A stretch of 64,000 bases of DNA from DASSUW01 sp963830725 (GTDB lineage: Bacteria; Actinomycetota; Thermoleophilia; Solirubrobacterales; Solirubrobacteraceae): contig CAWHNO010000002.1 in assembly GCA_963830725.1 (NCBI GenBank), positions 62,001 through 126,000 of the forward strand. The letters run 5' to 3'. Position numbers and translations under genes: made by a program. The notes beneath the pieces were generated by a model that was given only the letters and a program-made list of their open reading frames with translations, was not told the DNA's origin and ran no database searches. Positions 44,103 to 52,195 of the stretch are shown in pieces. Within the stretch, counting starts at the first letter, position 1. The number at the start of each line of letters is the position of its first letter.

Positions 44103-45401
44103 GTGTCGATCGGCTACGTGCTGATGGGGTTCCCGCGCGTCTCGGAGACGTTCATCGCGAGCGAGCTCCATCGGGTCGAGCGGGCCGGCGTCAGCGTTCG
44201 TCTGTTCGTGCTCAAGCCCGTCGAGGAGCGCGAGCAGGGCCTGCGCCATCCCGTGGTCGACGCGATCGCCGCGAAGCCGCGGTACCTGCCGGACACGGCG
44301 TCGCTCACCGCGCCGCTGCACCGCTGGCGCCTCGAACACCTGCGACCGTTCCTGCCCGCCATCCGCCGCACGCTGCGCCGGCGCCCGCGCGGTCTCGCCC
44401 GCGCCGTCGCGCGCGCCGCCCGTCAGGCGCTCAGGGACCGGCGGACGCCGCTGTCCGGCCCGCGCAAGATCTACGTCAAGGAGCTGATCCAGGCGATCGC
44501 GCTCGCCGACCTCCTGCTCGCCGCGCCCGACGTCCGCCACCTGCACGCGCACTTCGCGCACGGCACCACGACGATCACGTGGCACGCGGCCACGATCGCC
44601 GGCCTGCCGTTCTCGTTCACCGGCCACGCGCGCGACATCTACGCGCCCGAGCTGAACCCGCACGGCTGGCTGCGCCGCAAGCTGCTCGCCGCGCGGTTCG
44701 CGGTCACCTGCACCGAGGCGAACGTGAGGCACCTGAAGCGGATCGCGCCGGAGGCCGACGTGCACCTCGTCTACCACGGCCTCAACGCCGACTTCGCGCG
44801 GCTCGTCGGCGAGCCGGCTCCGCAGATCACCCGCAACGGCACGCTGCGCGTGCTCGGCGTCGGGCGTCTCGTCGCCAAGAAGGGCTTCGACGTGTTCGTC
44901 GAGGCGTGCGCCGAGCTGCGCCGCCGCGAGGTTCCGTTCGAGGCGCTGATCGTCGGCCAGGACGACAAGCACGGCGCCGTCGTACGCGAGCGGATCGCCG
45001 CGCTCGATCTCAGCGACAGGATCGCGCTGCCGGGCCCGATGGGCCAGGCGGAGCTGCTGAGCGAGTACCGCCGCGCCGGCGCGTTGTGCATGCCGTGCCG
45101 CGTGCTCGCGAACGATCGCGACGGCATCCCCAACGTGCTCGTCGAGGCGATGGCGGCGGGCGCGCCGGTCGTGGCGACCCGCGTCTCCGGCATCCCCGAG
45201 CTCGTCGACCATGAGGTCAACGGCCTGCTGGTCGAGCCGGACGACCCTCGCGCGCTGGCCGACGCGCTCGTGCGCCTGCACGAGGACCGCGAGCTGGCCG
45301 CGCGCGTCGCCGCCGCCGGCCGGGAGACCGTGCGGCAGCGCTTCGACGGCGACCGCCTCGCAAGCCGGCTCGCCGAGCTGTTCCAGGAGGCGCTGGCGTG
45401 A
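44103..45401 (+). CDS. GT4 glycosyltransferase
   Basis: 432 residues from GTG 44,103, preceded by GGAGGGGGG. The N-terminal domain starts IGYVLMGFPRVSETFIASEL, a block typical of WcaL/colanic-acid-type GT4 enzymes. HLHAHFAHGTTTITWHAATIAGLPFSFTGHA supplies the acceptor-site His residues. The C-terminal domain has VLGVGRLVAKKGFDVFVEAC and the donor-site block IPNVLVEAMAAGAPVVATRVSGIPELV. A complete, intact enzyme. It overlaps the heparinase-epimerase gene by four bases and is divergent from the deacetylase gene, so the three form a small polysaccharide locus. Confidence 0.88.
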   Translation: MSIGYVLMGFPRVSETFIASELHRVERAGVSVRLFVLKPVEEREQGLRHPVVDAIAAKPRYLPDTASLTAPLHRWRLEHLRPFLPAIRRTLRRRPRGLARAVARAARQALRDRRTPLSGPRKIYVKELIQAIALADLLLAAPDVRHLHAHFAHGTTTITWHAATIAGLPFSFTGHARDIYAPELNPHGWLRRKLLAARFAVTCTEANVRHLKRIAPEADVHLVYHGLNADFARLVGEPAPQITRNGTLRVLGVGRLVAKKGFDVFVEACAELRRREVPFEALIVGQDDKHGAVVRERIAALDLSDRIALPGPMGQAELLSEYRRAGALCMPCRVLANDRDGIPNVLVEAMAAGAPVVATRVSGIPELVDHEVNGLLVEPDDPRALADALVRLHEDRELAARVAAAGRETVRQRFDGDRLASRLAELFQEALA

Positions 45402-46990
45402 AGCCGGTGTTCAGCGTGATCGAGCACCTGCACCGCGACCGCGCGGTCGCCGAGGACGCCGCCGCCGGGCGCTTCACCTGCGCCGGCGAGACGGTCGAGC
45501 TGGGGACCGAGCCGGACTGGCTCGGCGCCGACCTTCCCGCCGACGAGGAGTGGCGGCTCGACTGGGTGAAGTTCTATTACGGGCTCGACCTCGCGCACGC
45601 CTACCGCACCACGGGCGAGGCGCGCTTCCGCGACGCGTGGGAGCGGCTCGTCCGCTCCTATCTGCGCCAGGTCCCGCCCGACAGCGATCCGAGCGAGGTC
45701 ACCGCCCGCCGGATCGTCAACTGGATCTATGCCTGGCAGGGCTTCGGCGCGCTCCCGAACGGTCTCGAGCCAGCGCTGGCCGAGCGGATCGCCGTCGAGG
45801 CGCAACACGTGCGCGACACGCTGACACCCGAGCGCAACCACCGCACGCTCGAGCTGTACGCGCTCGCGATCGTCGCGTTCGCCTTCGACGATCCCGAGCT
45901 GCGCGACCTCGCGATCGCCGAGCTCGACCGCAACCTGGCCGAGGACTTCCTGCCCGACGGCGTGCACCGGGAGTGCTCGACCCACTACCACATGATCGCC
46001 CTGCGCTCGTTCGCGGGCCTGCGCGAGAACGCCCGCCGTCACAACCTGTCCCTTCCCGACGGGTTCGACGAGCGCCTGGACCGCGCCGCCGAGTTCGCCC
46101 GCCACTGCTGCCGGCCCGACGGCACGATCCCGGCGCTCTCCGACGCCGACACCGGCGACTACACGCAGCTGCTCGAGCTGCTCGGCCTCGAACCCGGCGA
46201 GACGGGTGCGAGCTTCCCGCACGGCGGCTACTTCACGCAGCGCAGCGACGACCGGTTCCTGATCTTCGACTGCGGGCCGCTCGGCGACGGCGGCCACGGC
46301 CACTACGACCTGCTCAGCTTCGAGGCCTGCGCGGGCGGCCGGCCGCTGGTGGTGGACCCCGGGCGCTTCACGTACGCCGACGGCGAGCTGCGCCACTGGT
46401 TCAAGGGCACGGCGGCGCACAACACCGTCTGCGTCGACGGCCTCGACCAGACGCCGTACGCGCGCAAGGCGCCGAAGGGCCCGACCGCCCAGCCCCGCTT
46501 CCTCGGGCGCACGAAGGACGAGCTCGTCGGCGAGGCCCACAGCCCCGCCTACGAAGCCGTCCATCGCCGGAAGATCACGTTCGTCGAGGACCGCCACTGG
46601 GTGATCGAGGACACCCTGACCGGCGACCGCGAGCACCGTTACGACCTGCGCTTCCATCTCCCGCCGGGCGAGGCCTGGACCTCGGGCTCCGCGGTGCTCG
46701 CGGCCGGCGGCGGCGCGGGCGGCGAGGTCTACAACATCGGCGGCGGCTCGCGCGTGAGCCTGGCCGCCGCGCTCGAGCTGCTCGCCGCGATCGCCGGCCG
46801 GCCGCTCGACGTCCGCCGGCGCGAGCGCGAGTCCGGCGACGTGCAGGACACGGGCGCCGACATCACCCGCGCCCGCGACGTCCTCGGCTTCCGGCCCGCC
46901 ACCGACCTGCGGGCCGGCCTCGAGGCCGAGTTCGAGTGGGTGCTCGAACGCGCCCGGGCGCGCCGCAGCGCCGTCGCCTCGACCGGCTGA
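45398..46990 (+). CDS. Heparinase II/III-like protein fused to the C-terminal tail of a nucleotide-sugar epimerase
   Basis: 530 residues. Residues 1-430 are an alginate/heparinase II-III-type lyase: an alpha-helical N-terminal half (RIVNWIYAWQGFGA, RNHRTLELYALAIVAFAF, HRECSTHYHMIALRSF) and the start of the C-terminal beta domain (DDRFLIFDCGPLGDGGHGHYDLLSFE, WFKGTAAHNTVCVDG). Around residue 440, after a Gly/Ala stretch, the sequence changes into EVYNIGGGSRVSLAAALELL and DTGADITRARDVLGFRPATDL, the last 85 residues of an NAD-dependent UDP-glucuronate/GDP-mannose-type epimerase without its Rossmann domain. The frame is continuous, so it looks like a deletion fusion of two neighbouring genes. The lyase half may still be active. 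Confidence 0.75.
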   Translation: MKPVFSVIEHLHRDRAVAEDAAAGRFTCAGETVELGTEPDWLGADLPADEEWRLDWVKFYYGLDLAHAYRTTGEARFRDAWERLVRSYLRQVPPDSDPSEVTARRIVNWIYAWQGFGALPNGLEPALAERIAVEAQHVRDTLTPERNHRTLELYALAIVAFAFDDPELRDLAIAELDRNLAEDFLPDGVHRECSTHYHMIALRSFAGLRENARRHNLSLPDGFDERLDRAAEFARHCCRPDGTIPALSDADTGDYTQLLELLGLEPGETGASFPHGGYFTQRSDDRFLIFDCGPLGDGGHGHYDLLSFEACAGGRPLVVDPGRFTYADGELRHWFKGTAAHNTVCVDGLDQTPYARKAPKGPTAQPRFLGRTKDELVGEAHSPAYEAVHRRKITFVEDRHWVIEDTLTGDREHRYDLRFHLPPGEAWTSGSAVLAAGGGAGGEVYNIGGGSRVSLAAALELLAAIAGRPLDVRRRERESGDVQDTGADITRARDVLGFRPATDLRAGLEAEFEWVLERARARRSAVASTG

Positions 46991-47017
46991 GGCCGCCTCG
47001 GCGGGTACTTTGCCGCC

Positions 47018-48049
47018 ATGACCGAGCGCCGCGGATTTGCCAGCGACAACCAAGCCGCCGTCCACCCCGAGGTGATGGCGGCGATCGCGGCCGCCAACGA
47101 GGGCGGCCATGCCGCGGCCTACGGCGGCGACCCGTGGACGGCGCGCGCGCAGCAGCGCTTCCGCGAGCACTTCGGGCCCGCGGCGCGGGCGTTCCCGGTC
47201 TTCAACGGGACCGGGGCCAACGTGCTCTGCCTCGAGGCGCTGACCCACCCGTGGCAGGCGGTCGTCTGCGCGCGCACCGCACACCTGCACGTCGACGAGT
47301 GCGGCGCGCCGGAGCGCGCCGGCCGCAAGCTGCTGGTGGTCGACGCTCCCGACGGCCGGCTGACGCCCGAGCTGGTCGCGCCGCTGCTGGTGCGGATCGG
47401 CGACGAGCACGTCGTCCAGCCGCGCCTGATCTCGATCACGCAGAGCACCGAGCTCGGCACCGTCTACGCGCCGGAAGCGATCGCCGCGCTGGCCGACTGG
47501 GCGCACGCGCACGGGATGCTCCTGCATGTCGACGGCGCCCGGCTGTGCAACGCCGCCGCCACGCTGGGCGTCACGCTGCGCGCGCTGACCACGGATGCCG
47601 GCGTCGACGCGATCTCCTTTGGCGGCACCAAGAACGGCCTCATGGGCGCCGAGGCGGTCGTGCTGCTGCGCGACGACGTCGGCGACGGCTTCAAGTACCG
47701 CCGCAAGCAGGCGATGCAGCTGGCGTCGAAGATGCGCTTCATTTCGGCCCAGCTCGAGGCGCTCCTGGACGGCGACCTATGGGAGCGCTCGGCCGCCCAC
47801 GCCAACGCGATGGCGCGGCGGCTGGCCGCCGCCGTGCGCGACCTCCCCGGGGTGCGCGTCACCCAGCCGGTCGAGGCCAACGCGGTGTTCGCGATCCTCG
47901 ATCCGGAGGCGACCGAGCGGCTGCAGCGCAGCTGGCCGTTCTACACGTGGGACGAGGGCACCGGCGAGGTGCGCTGGATGTGCGCCTGGGACACGTCCGA
48001 GGAGGAGGTCGACGCGTTCGCAGCCGACGTCCGCGCCGCGCTCAGATGA
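47018..48049 (+). CDS. Threonine aldolase family PLP enzyme
   Basis: 343 residues. FASDNQAAVHPEVMAAIAAAN is the N-terminal signature of low-specificity threonine aldolases, GGDPWTARAQQRFREHFG the following block, and LLHVDGARLCNAAATLGV holds the PLP-binding Asp. The Schiff-base Lys is K205 in FGGTKNGLMGAEAVV. It would cleave L-threonine or L-allo-threonine to glycine and acetaldehyde, or act on related beta-hydroxy amino acids. It follows the heparinase fusion by 27 bases and is convergent with the PhzF gene. All catalytic residues are present. Confidence 0.88.
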   Translation: MTERRGFASDNQAAVHPEVMAAIAAANEGGHAAAYGGDPWTARAQQRFREHFGPAARAFPVFNGTGANVLCLEALTHPWQAVVCARTAHLHVDECGAPERAGRKLLVVDAPDGRLTPELVAPLLVRIGDEHVVQPRLISITQSTELGTVYAPEAIAALADWAHAHGMLLHVDGARLCNAAATLGVTLRALTTDAGVDAISFGGTKNGLMGAEAVVLLRDDVGDGFKYRRKQAMQLASKMRFISAQLEALLDGDLWERSAAHANAMARRLAAAVRDLPGVRVTQPVEANAVFAILDPEATERLQRSWPFYTWDEGTGEVRWMCAWDTSEEEVDAFAADVRAALR

Positions 48050-48054
48050 GGCCC

Positions 48055-48879
48055 TCACGCGCCGATCGCGACCGCCGTGCCCGTGACATCGATCTCCGGC
48101 CGGTCGGCGTGGATGTCGACGAGCAGCCGGCCCGGCCTTCCCATGTCCTCGCCCTGGAGGACCGTCACCGTCGCGGGCGGCTCGACGGCTCCCAGCTCGC
48201 GCAGGTAGGCGCCGAGCGCGGCCGCCGCGGCGCCGGTGGCCGGATCCTCGACGACGCCGCCGGGCGGGAAGGGGTTGCGCGCGTGGAAGCGCAGCGGCTC
48301 CTCGCGCCAGACGAGCTGGATCGTGGTCCAGTCGCGCGCCGCCATGATCGCGCCGAGGCGGTCGAAGTCGTAGTTGAGGTCGGCGAGCCGCTCGCGGCTC
48401 TGCACGGCCACGACGGGGTAGTGGCCGCCGACGTAGGACACGCGCGGCGGCAGCGCCGGGTCGAGCTCCTCGCGCCGCCAGCGGAGGGCGGCCAGCACCT
48501 CGTCGACGTCGCCGTCGTCCACGTCCTCGAGGTGCGGCGTCACGCTGGTCAGCGTCGCGGTCAGGCGGCCCTGGTCGTCGCGCCGGGTGGTCACCGGTAC
48601 CGGCCCCTTGACCGTGCGCAGCACGCGCTCGCCAGGCCCGTCGCGCTCGGCCAGCGCGACCGCGGTGGCGATCGTGGCGTGGCCGCAGAACGGCACCTCG
48701 GCGAGCGGGCTGAAGTAGCGGATGTCGTCGCCGGCGAGGAACGCGGTCTCGCTGTAGCCGACCTCCGCGGCGATCGCGAGCATCCGCTCGTCGGACAGGC
48801 CGGCGGCGTCGAGCACCACGCCCGCCGGGTTGCCGCCGTCGGGGCGATCGGAGAAGGCGACGTAGCGCAGGATGTCCAT
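48055..48879 (-). CDS. PhzF family phenazine biosynthesis-like isomerase
   Basis: About 274 residues from ATG 48,879; ATG 48,888 would add three. The N-terminal RYVAFSDRPDGGNPAGVVLDA is the PhzF signature, SETAFLAGDDIRYFSP contains the catalytic Glu, and EVPFCGHATIATAVAL plus NPFPPGGVVEDPATGAAAAAL are the two symmetry-related glycine blocks. Members are isomerases or epimerases of the diaminopimelate epimerase fold. A phenazine cluster is not present, so this is a housekeeping-type PhzF relative of unknown substrate. Its start overlaps or abuts the divergent metallo-beta-lactamase-fold gene. Confidence 0.85.
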   Translation of the reverse strand: MDILRYVAFSDRPDGGNPAGVVLDAAGLSDERMLAIAAEVGYSETAFLAGDDIRYFSPLAEVPFCGHATIATAVALAERDGPGERVLRTVKGPVPVTTRRDDQGRLTATLTSVTPHLEDVDDGDVDEVLAALRWRREELDPALPPRVSYVGGHYPVVAVQSRERLADLNYDFDRLGAIMAARDWTTIQLVWREEPLRFHARNPFPPGGVVEDPATGAAAAALGAYLRELGAVEPPATVTVLQGEDMGRPGRLLVDIHADRPEIDVTGTAVAIGA

Positions 48880-48898
48880 GACCGGCATCATCGCCCAC

Positions 48899-49657
48899 GT
48901 GATCGTTCTGTGCGAGACCTGTGGAGCGCCGTTCGAGGGCCGGCCCGACCGCTGCCCGATCTGCGAGGACGCGCGGCAGTGGGTGCCGGAGGACGGGCAG
49001 CGCTGGCTGGCCGCGGACGAGCTCGACCGCCGCACCGTCGTGCGGCCCGACGGCGCGTTCGAGGGCGTCGGGCTCGAGCCGGGCTTCGCCATCGGCCAGC
49101 GCGCGCTGCTGGTGCCGCACCGCGGCGCTCGCCTGATGTGGGACTGCCTGCCCCACGTCGGCGACGTCGACCTCGGCGACCTGACCGGCATCGCCATCTC
49201 GCACCCGCACTACTACACGGGGATGGTCGACTGGGCGCGCGCGTACGACTGCCCCGTCCACCTGCATGCCGACGACCGCGAGTGGATCACTCGCCACGAC
49301 CCGCACATCGAGCTGTGGGAGGGCGAGACGCTCTCGCTCGGCGACGGGCTGACGCTGATCCGCTGCGGCGGCCACTTCGCCGGCGGCACGGTGCTGCACG
49401 TCGGCGACGCGCTGCTGGCCGGCGACATCGTCCAGGTGATCCCGGACCGCGGGTGGGTGGGCTTCATGTACAGCTACCCGAACCTGATCCCGTTACCGGA
49501 GTCGTCGGTCCGCGCGATCGCCGCCGCGCTGGAGCCGTACGCGTTCGAGACCATCTATGGCGCGTGGTGGGACCGGATCGTGCGGCGCGACGGCAGCGCG
49601 GTGGTGGCGCGCTCGGCCGAGCGCTACGCGCGAGCGCTGCGCGGCGAGCTCCCGTAG
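48899..49657 (+). CDS. Metallo-beta-lactamase-fold protein with N-terminal zinc-ribbon and altered metal motif
   Basis: 252 residues from GTG 48,899; upstream ATGs at 48,872 and 48,878 overlap the PhzF start. The N-terminus has CETCGAPF and CPICEDARQW, a rubredoxin/zinc-ribbon-like four-Cys site. The MBL fold follows: GIAISHPHYYTGMVDWA stands where the HxHxDH motif is expected, so the Asp-His pair is replaced by Tyr-Thr. RCGGHFAGGTVLHV keeps the later His and LLAGDIVQVIPD the bridging Asp. It may bind one metal or none. The convergent aminotransferase gene overlaps its last 34 bases. Confidence 0.8.
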   Translation: MIVLCETCGAPFEGRPDRCPICEDARQWVPEDGQRWLAADELDRRTVVRPDGAFEGVGLEPGFAIGQRALLVPHRGARLMWDCLPHVGDVDLGDLTGIAISHPHYYTGMVDWARAYDCPVHLHADDREWITRHDPHIELWEGETLSLGDGLTLIRCGGHFAGGTVLHVGDALLAGDIVQVIPDRGWVGFMYSYPNLIPLPESSVRAIAAALEPYAFETIYGAWWDRIVRRDGSAVVARSAERYARALRGELP

Positions 49658-50835
49658 GCCTCGAGCCGCGTGCCGGCGATCCGCTCCGGGATCGTCTTCA
49701 GCCGCTCGACCGGCTCGGCGCTGAACACCAGCCGCACGTGCCGGTCGGCGACCTCGCCGCCCCAGCCGGTCATCGGCGTCGCGGCGATGGCGGCGTCCTC
49801 GAGCAGGGCGCGCGAGAGCTGGCTCGCCGTCGTGCCGAGCTCGACGGCGTCGATCAAGAGCGACCAGCCTCCGGCCGGGCGGATCAGCGGCCAGCCGTCG
49901 AGCGCCTGCATGATGGTGTCGCGCCGGCGCTCGAGCTCCTCGACCGCGTCGGCGACGTGCGACTGGTCGCCGCGCAGCACGGCGGTCGCCGCGGCGCGGG
50001 CGATGCCGGTCGGCGTGGTGGTGTTGTAGACGTGCATCCAGCCGACCGACTCGACGAGCTCCGCCGGGCCGGCCACCCAGCCGACGCGCCAGCCGATCAT
50101 GCGGTGCTCCTTGGAGAGCGAGCCGGCGATCACGGTGCGGTCGGCCATGCCGTCGAAGTGCAGCGGATGGACGAGCGGGCGGCCGTCGAACAGCAGCCGC
50201 TCCATCGCCGCGTCGTACAGCAGCGGCACCTCGCGGGAGCCGAGGACGTCCGCGACGGCCGCCCACTCGTCCTGCGTCAGGACGGCGCCCGACGGCATCG
50301 AAGGGCTCATCAGGACCGCGAGGACGGGCTTCGACGCGGCCGCGGCGGCGAAGGCGTCGAGGTCGAGCCGCCACTCGCCCTGCTCGACCCGGTAGGGCGC
50401 GAGGCGGGGGACGCCGCCGGCCAGCCGCGCGCGGTTGACGATGCCGGCGTAGGTGGGGTCGGTGAGCAGCACCTCGTCGCCGGGGTCCACGGTGGCGAGC
50501 ATGACGTCGAGGATCGCCTCGGTGCCGCCGCTGGTGATGAGGATCTCGCGCTCGGGGTCGTAACGGCGGCCGGTGCGCTCGGCCAGGAAGTCGGAGATCG
50601 CGGCGCGCAGGTCCATGTCGCCGGTGAACGGCAGCCAGCTGTTGGCCTCGGGGCGCTCGAGGCCGCGGACGGTCTCCGGGATCGCCTCGGGCGGCAGCGG
50701 CAGGTCGGTGTCGAGGTTCTCCATCCGCAGCACGGGCCAGTCGTCGCGCGCCGCGGTGCGGGCGTCCGCGGCGGTGGCGGTGCGATCGATCCCGAATCCC
50801 CGCACGTCCTTCAGCCGCTGCGCTCGCTTGAACAC
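49624..50835 (-). CDS. Class I/II PLP-dependent aminotransferase
   Basis: 403 residues from ATG 50,835. WLPFTGDMDLRAAISDFLAER, ILITSGGTEAILDVMLAT, LLTDPTYAGIVN and VLMSPSMPSGAVLTQDEW follow the aspartate-aminotransferase fold. The PLP Lys lies in IAGSLSKEHRMIGWRVGW and the substrate-carboxylate Arg near DRHVRLVFSAEP. The substrate is unknown. It is divergent from an XRE-cupin regulator with only 51 bases between, a common arrangement for a regulator controlling its neighbour. Its 3' end overlaps the MBL-fold gene. Confidence 0.88.
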   Translation of the reverse strand: MFKRAQRLKDVRGFGIDRTATAADARTAARDDWPVLRMENLDTDLPLPPEAIPETVRGLERPEANSWLPFTGDMDLRAAISDFLAERTGRRYDPEREILITSGGTEAILDVMLATVDPGDEVLLTDPTYAGIVNRARLAGGVPRLAPYRVEQGEWRLDLDAFAAAAASKPVLAVLMSPSMPSGAVLTQDEWAAVADVLGSREVPLLYDAAMERLLFDGRPLVHPLHFDGMADRTVIAGSLSKEHRMIGWRVGWVAGPAELVESVGWMHVYNTTTPTGIARAAATAVLRGDQSHVADAVEELERRRDTIMQALDGWPLIRPAGGWSLLIDAVELGTTASQLSRALLEDAAIAATPMTGWGGEVADRHVRLVFSAEPVERLKTIPERIAGTRLEAYGSSPRSARA

Positions 50836-50886
50836 GTGTCTCGCTCCTCTGCTTTACCGTCAGACCTGCCGTTATATTAGACAGCA
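50836..50886. promoter_or_regulatory. Shared divergent promoter, aminotransferase and XRE-cupin regulator
   Basis: 51 bases between the two starts include GTTATATTAG at 50,871-50,880, the only AT-rich stretch here and a plausible -10 element for either direction. On the regulator side it is so close to the ATG that the transcript would have almost no leader. Confidence 0.45.
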
Positions 50887-51438
50887 ATGGAGGACTCGGT
50901 CAAGACGATCGCGGCCAACGTGCGCCGCCTGCGGGCAGAGCGCGGCTTGTCGGCGGCGGGCCTCGCGCGCGCCTCCGGCGTTGCTCGCGCCACCCTCGCG
51001 GAGCTCGAGGCCGGGCGCGGGAACCCCACGGTGGAAACGCTCTACGGGCTCGCCTCGGTGCTGGGGGTCACGCTCTCGGAACTGCTCGTCGAGGCCGAGG
51101 CCCCGGCCGTCCAGGTCGTGCGCGCCGGCGAGGGTCCGCACGTGTCGGGCCCCGTTCTCCAGGCGCGGCTCCTGCGCCAGGGGACCGTCGACCGCGCGCG
51201 AATGGAGCTCTATGAGCTTCACGTACTGCCGGGCCGCCCGCGGCGCGCGGACCCGCACCAGGCCGGCGTCGTCGAGCAGCTGCTGGTGCACGACGGGCGG
51301 CTGCGCGTCGGTCCCGAGCACGACGCGGTCGAGCTCGGGCCCGGCGATTTCGTGGCCTTCGACGGATCTGTCGCGCATGTCTACGAGGCACTCGGGGAAC
51401 GAGTGACGGCGACGCTGGTGATGACCTCGCCGGCCTGA
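50887..51438 (+). CDS. XRE-type regulator with C-terminal cupin domain
   Basis: 183 residues. Residues 1-70 are a helix-turn-helix of the Cro/CI type: IAANVRRLRAERGLSAAGLARASGVARATLAELEAG and PTVETLYGLASVLGVTLSELL. Residues about 100-175 form a cupin beta-barrel (ADPHQAGVVEQLLVHDGRLRVG, ELGPGDFVAFDGSVAHVYEAL) that probably binds a small ligand. Such XRE-cupin proteins usually control amino acid or polyamine metabolism genes, and the divergent aminotransferase gene is the natural target here. It is followed five bases later by a tiny membrane protein gene. Confidence 0.88.
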   Translation: MEDSVKTIAANVRRLRAERGLSAAGLARASGVARATLAELEAGRGNPTVETLYGLASVLGVTLSELLVEAEAPAVQVVRAGEGPHVSGPVLQARLLRQGTVDRARMELYELHVLPGRPRRADPHQAGVVEQLLVHDGRLRVGPEHDAVELGPGDFVAFDGSVAHVYEALGERVTATLVMTSPA

Positions 51439-51443
51439 GCCCC

Positions 51444-51527
51444 ATGCGCGCCGTCTTCGTCCTCTACCTGGTCGTGATCGCGACGGGCCTCGCCTTCTAC
51501 ACGGCGATCGGGATCGTGAACCCGTGA
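51444..51527 (+). CDS. 27-residue single-helix membrane protein
   Basis: An ATG-to-TGA frame encoding MRAVFVLYLVVIATGLAFYT and then AIGIVNP, which is almost entirely one membrane helix. It starts six bases after the XRE-cupin stop, and its TGA overlaps the GTG of the DUF6766 gene (GTGA), the coupling seen for real genes throughout this window. A subunit or small partner of the DUF6766 membrane protein is the simplest reading. Confidence 0.55.
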   Translation: MRAVFVLYLVVIATGLAFYTAIGIVNP

Positions 51528-52195
51528 AGACGCTGCGCGACCACAGCCTGTCGCTGTTCTTCCTCGTGATCTTCGTCGCCGCGCTGGTCGGTCAGGCGAT
51601 CGCGGGCAGCGCCGAGTTCAACAACGAGGCGATCGCGCACGGGAGCGAGACCAGGTCGCTGGCGAGCTACGTCGTGTCGGCCGACTTCGGGCAGGCGGTG
51701 ATGGAGAACTGGCAGTCCGAGTACCTCCAGTTCACGCTCTTCATCGTCGCCACGGTCTGGTTCGTCCAGAAGGGCTCGCCGGAGTCCAAGAAGGTCGACG
51801 AGGTCGGCACGCAGTCGGACGCCGAGCAGCTCGTCGCCGAGCACGCGCCGCCCGACGCGCCGAAGTGGGCGCGCGCCCGCGGCGTCAGGCTGTGGCTGTA
51901 CTCGAACTCCCTGCTGCTGGTGATGGGGACGATCTGGCTCGGCTCCTGGTTCGCCCATTCGCTGACCGGCTGGCGCGTCTACAACGAGGAGGCGCTCGAC
52001 CACGACGAGGCGACGCTGGGGTGGGTGCAGTACCTCGGCACGGCCGACTTCTGGGAGACCACGCTCCAGAACTGGCAGTCGGAGTTCCTCGCCGTCGGCT
52101 CGATGGCGGTGCTCGCGATCTACCTGCGCCAGCGCGGCTCGCCCGAGTCCAAGCCGGTCGGCCTGCCGCACGAGTCGACGGGCGTCGAGGCCTAG
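51524..52195 (+). CDS. DUF6766 membrane protein
   Basis: 223 residues from GTG 51,524. There are four predicted membrane helices in two similar halves: LSLFFLVIFVAALVGQAIAG and YLQFTLFIVATVWFVQKGSPESKK, then SLLLVMGTIWLGSWFAHSLTGW and EFLAVGSMAVLAIYLRQRGSPESK. Each half has ENWQSEYLQF/QNWQSEFLAV followed by RGSPESK or KGSPESK, so the protein is an internal duplication. I recognise it as the actinobacterial DUF6766 family, whose function is unknown. It is co-translated with the 27-residue protein and convergent with recQ (four-base overlap). Confidence 0.75.
   Translation: MKTLRDHSLSLFFLVIFVAALVGQAIAGSAEFNNEAIAHGSETRSLASYVVSADFGQAVMENWQSEYLQFTLFIVATVWFVQKGSPESKKVDEVGTQSDAEQLVAEHAPPDAPKWARARGVRLWLYSNSLLLVMGTIWLGSWFAHSLTGWRVYNEEALDHDEATLGWVQYLGTADFWETTLQNWQSEFLAVGSMAVLAIYLRQRGSPESKPVGLPHESTGVEA

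Noticed and set aside
44771..47527. 918-codon antisense frame opposite the GT4, heparinase and aldolase genes
   Set aside because: Pure antisense shadow (repeats of Arg, Val, Glu) over three well-supported genes.
45211..50880. Very long plus-strand open frame of about 1,889 codons
   Set aside because: It crosses clearly coding genes on both strands out of frame, is low-complexity Arg/Pro/Ala sequence and has no motif. In 73% GC DNA stop codons are rare, so such frames are expected.
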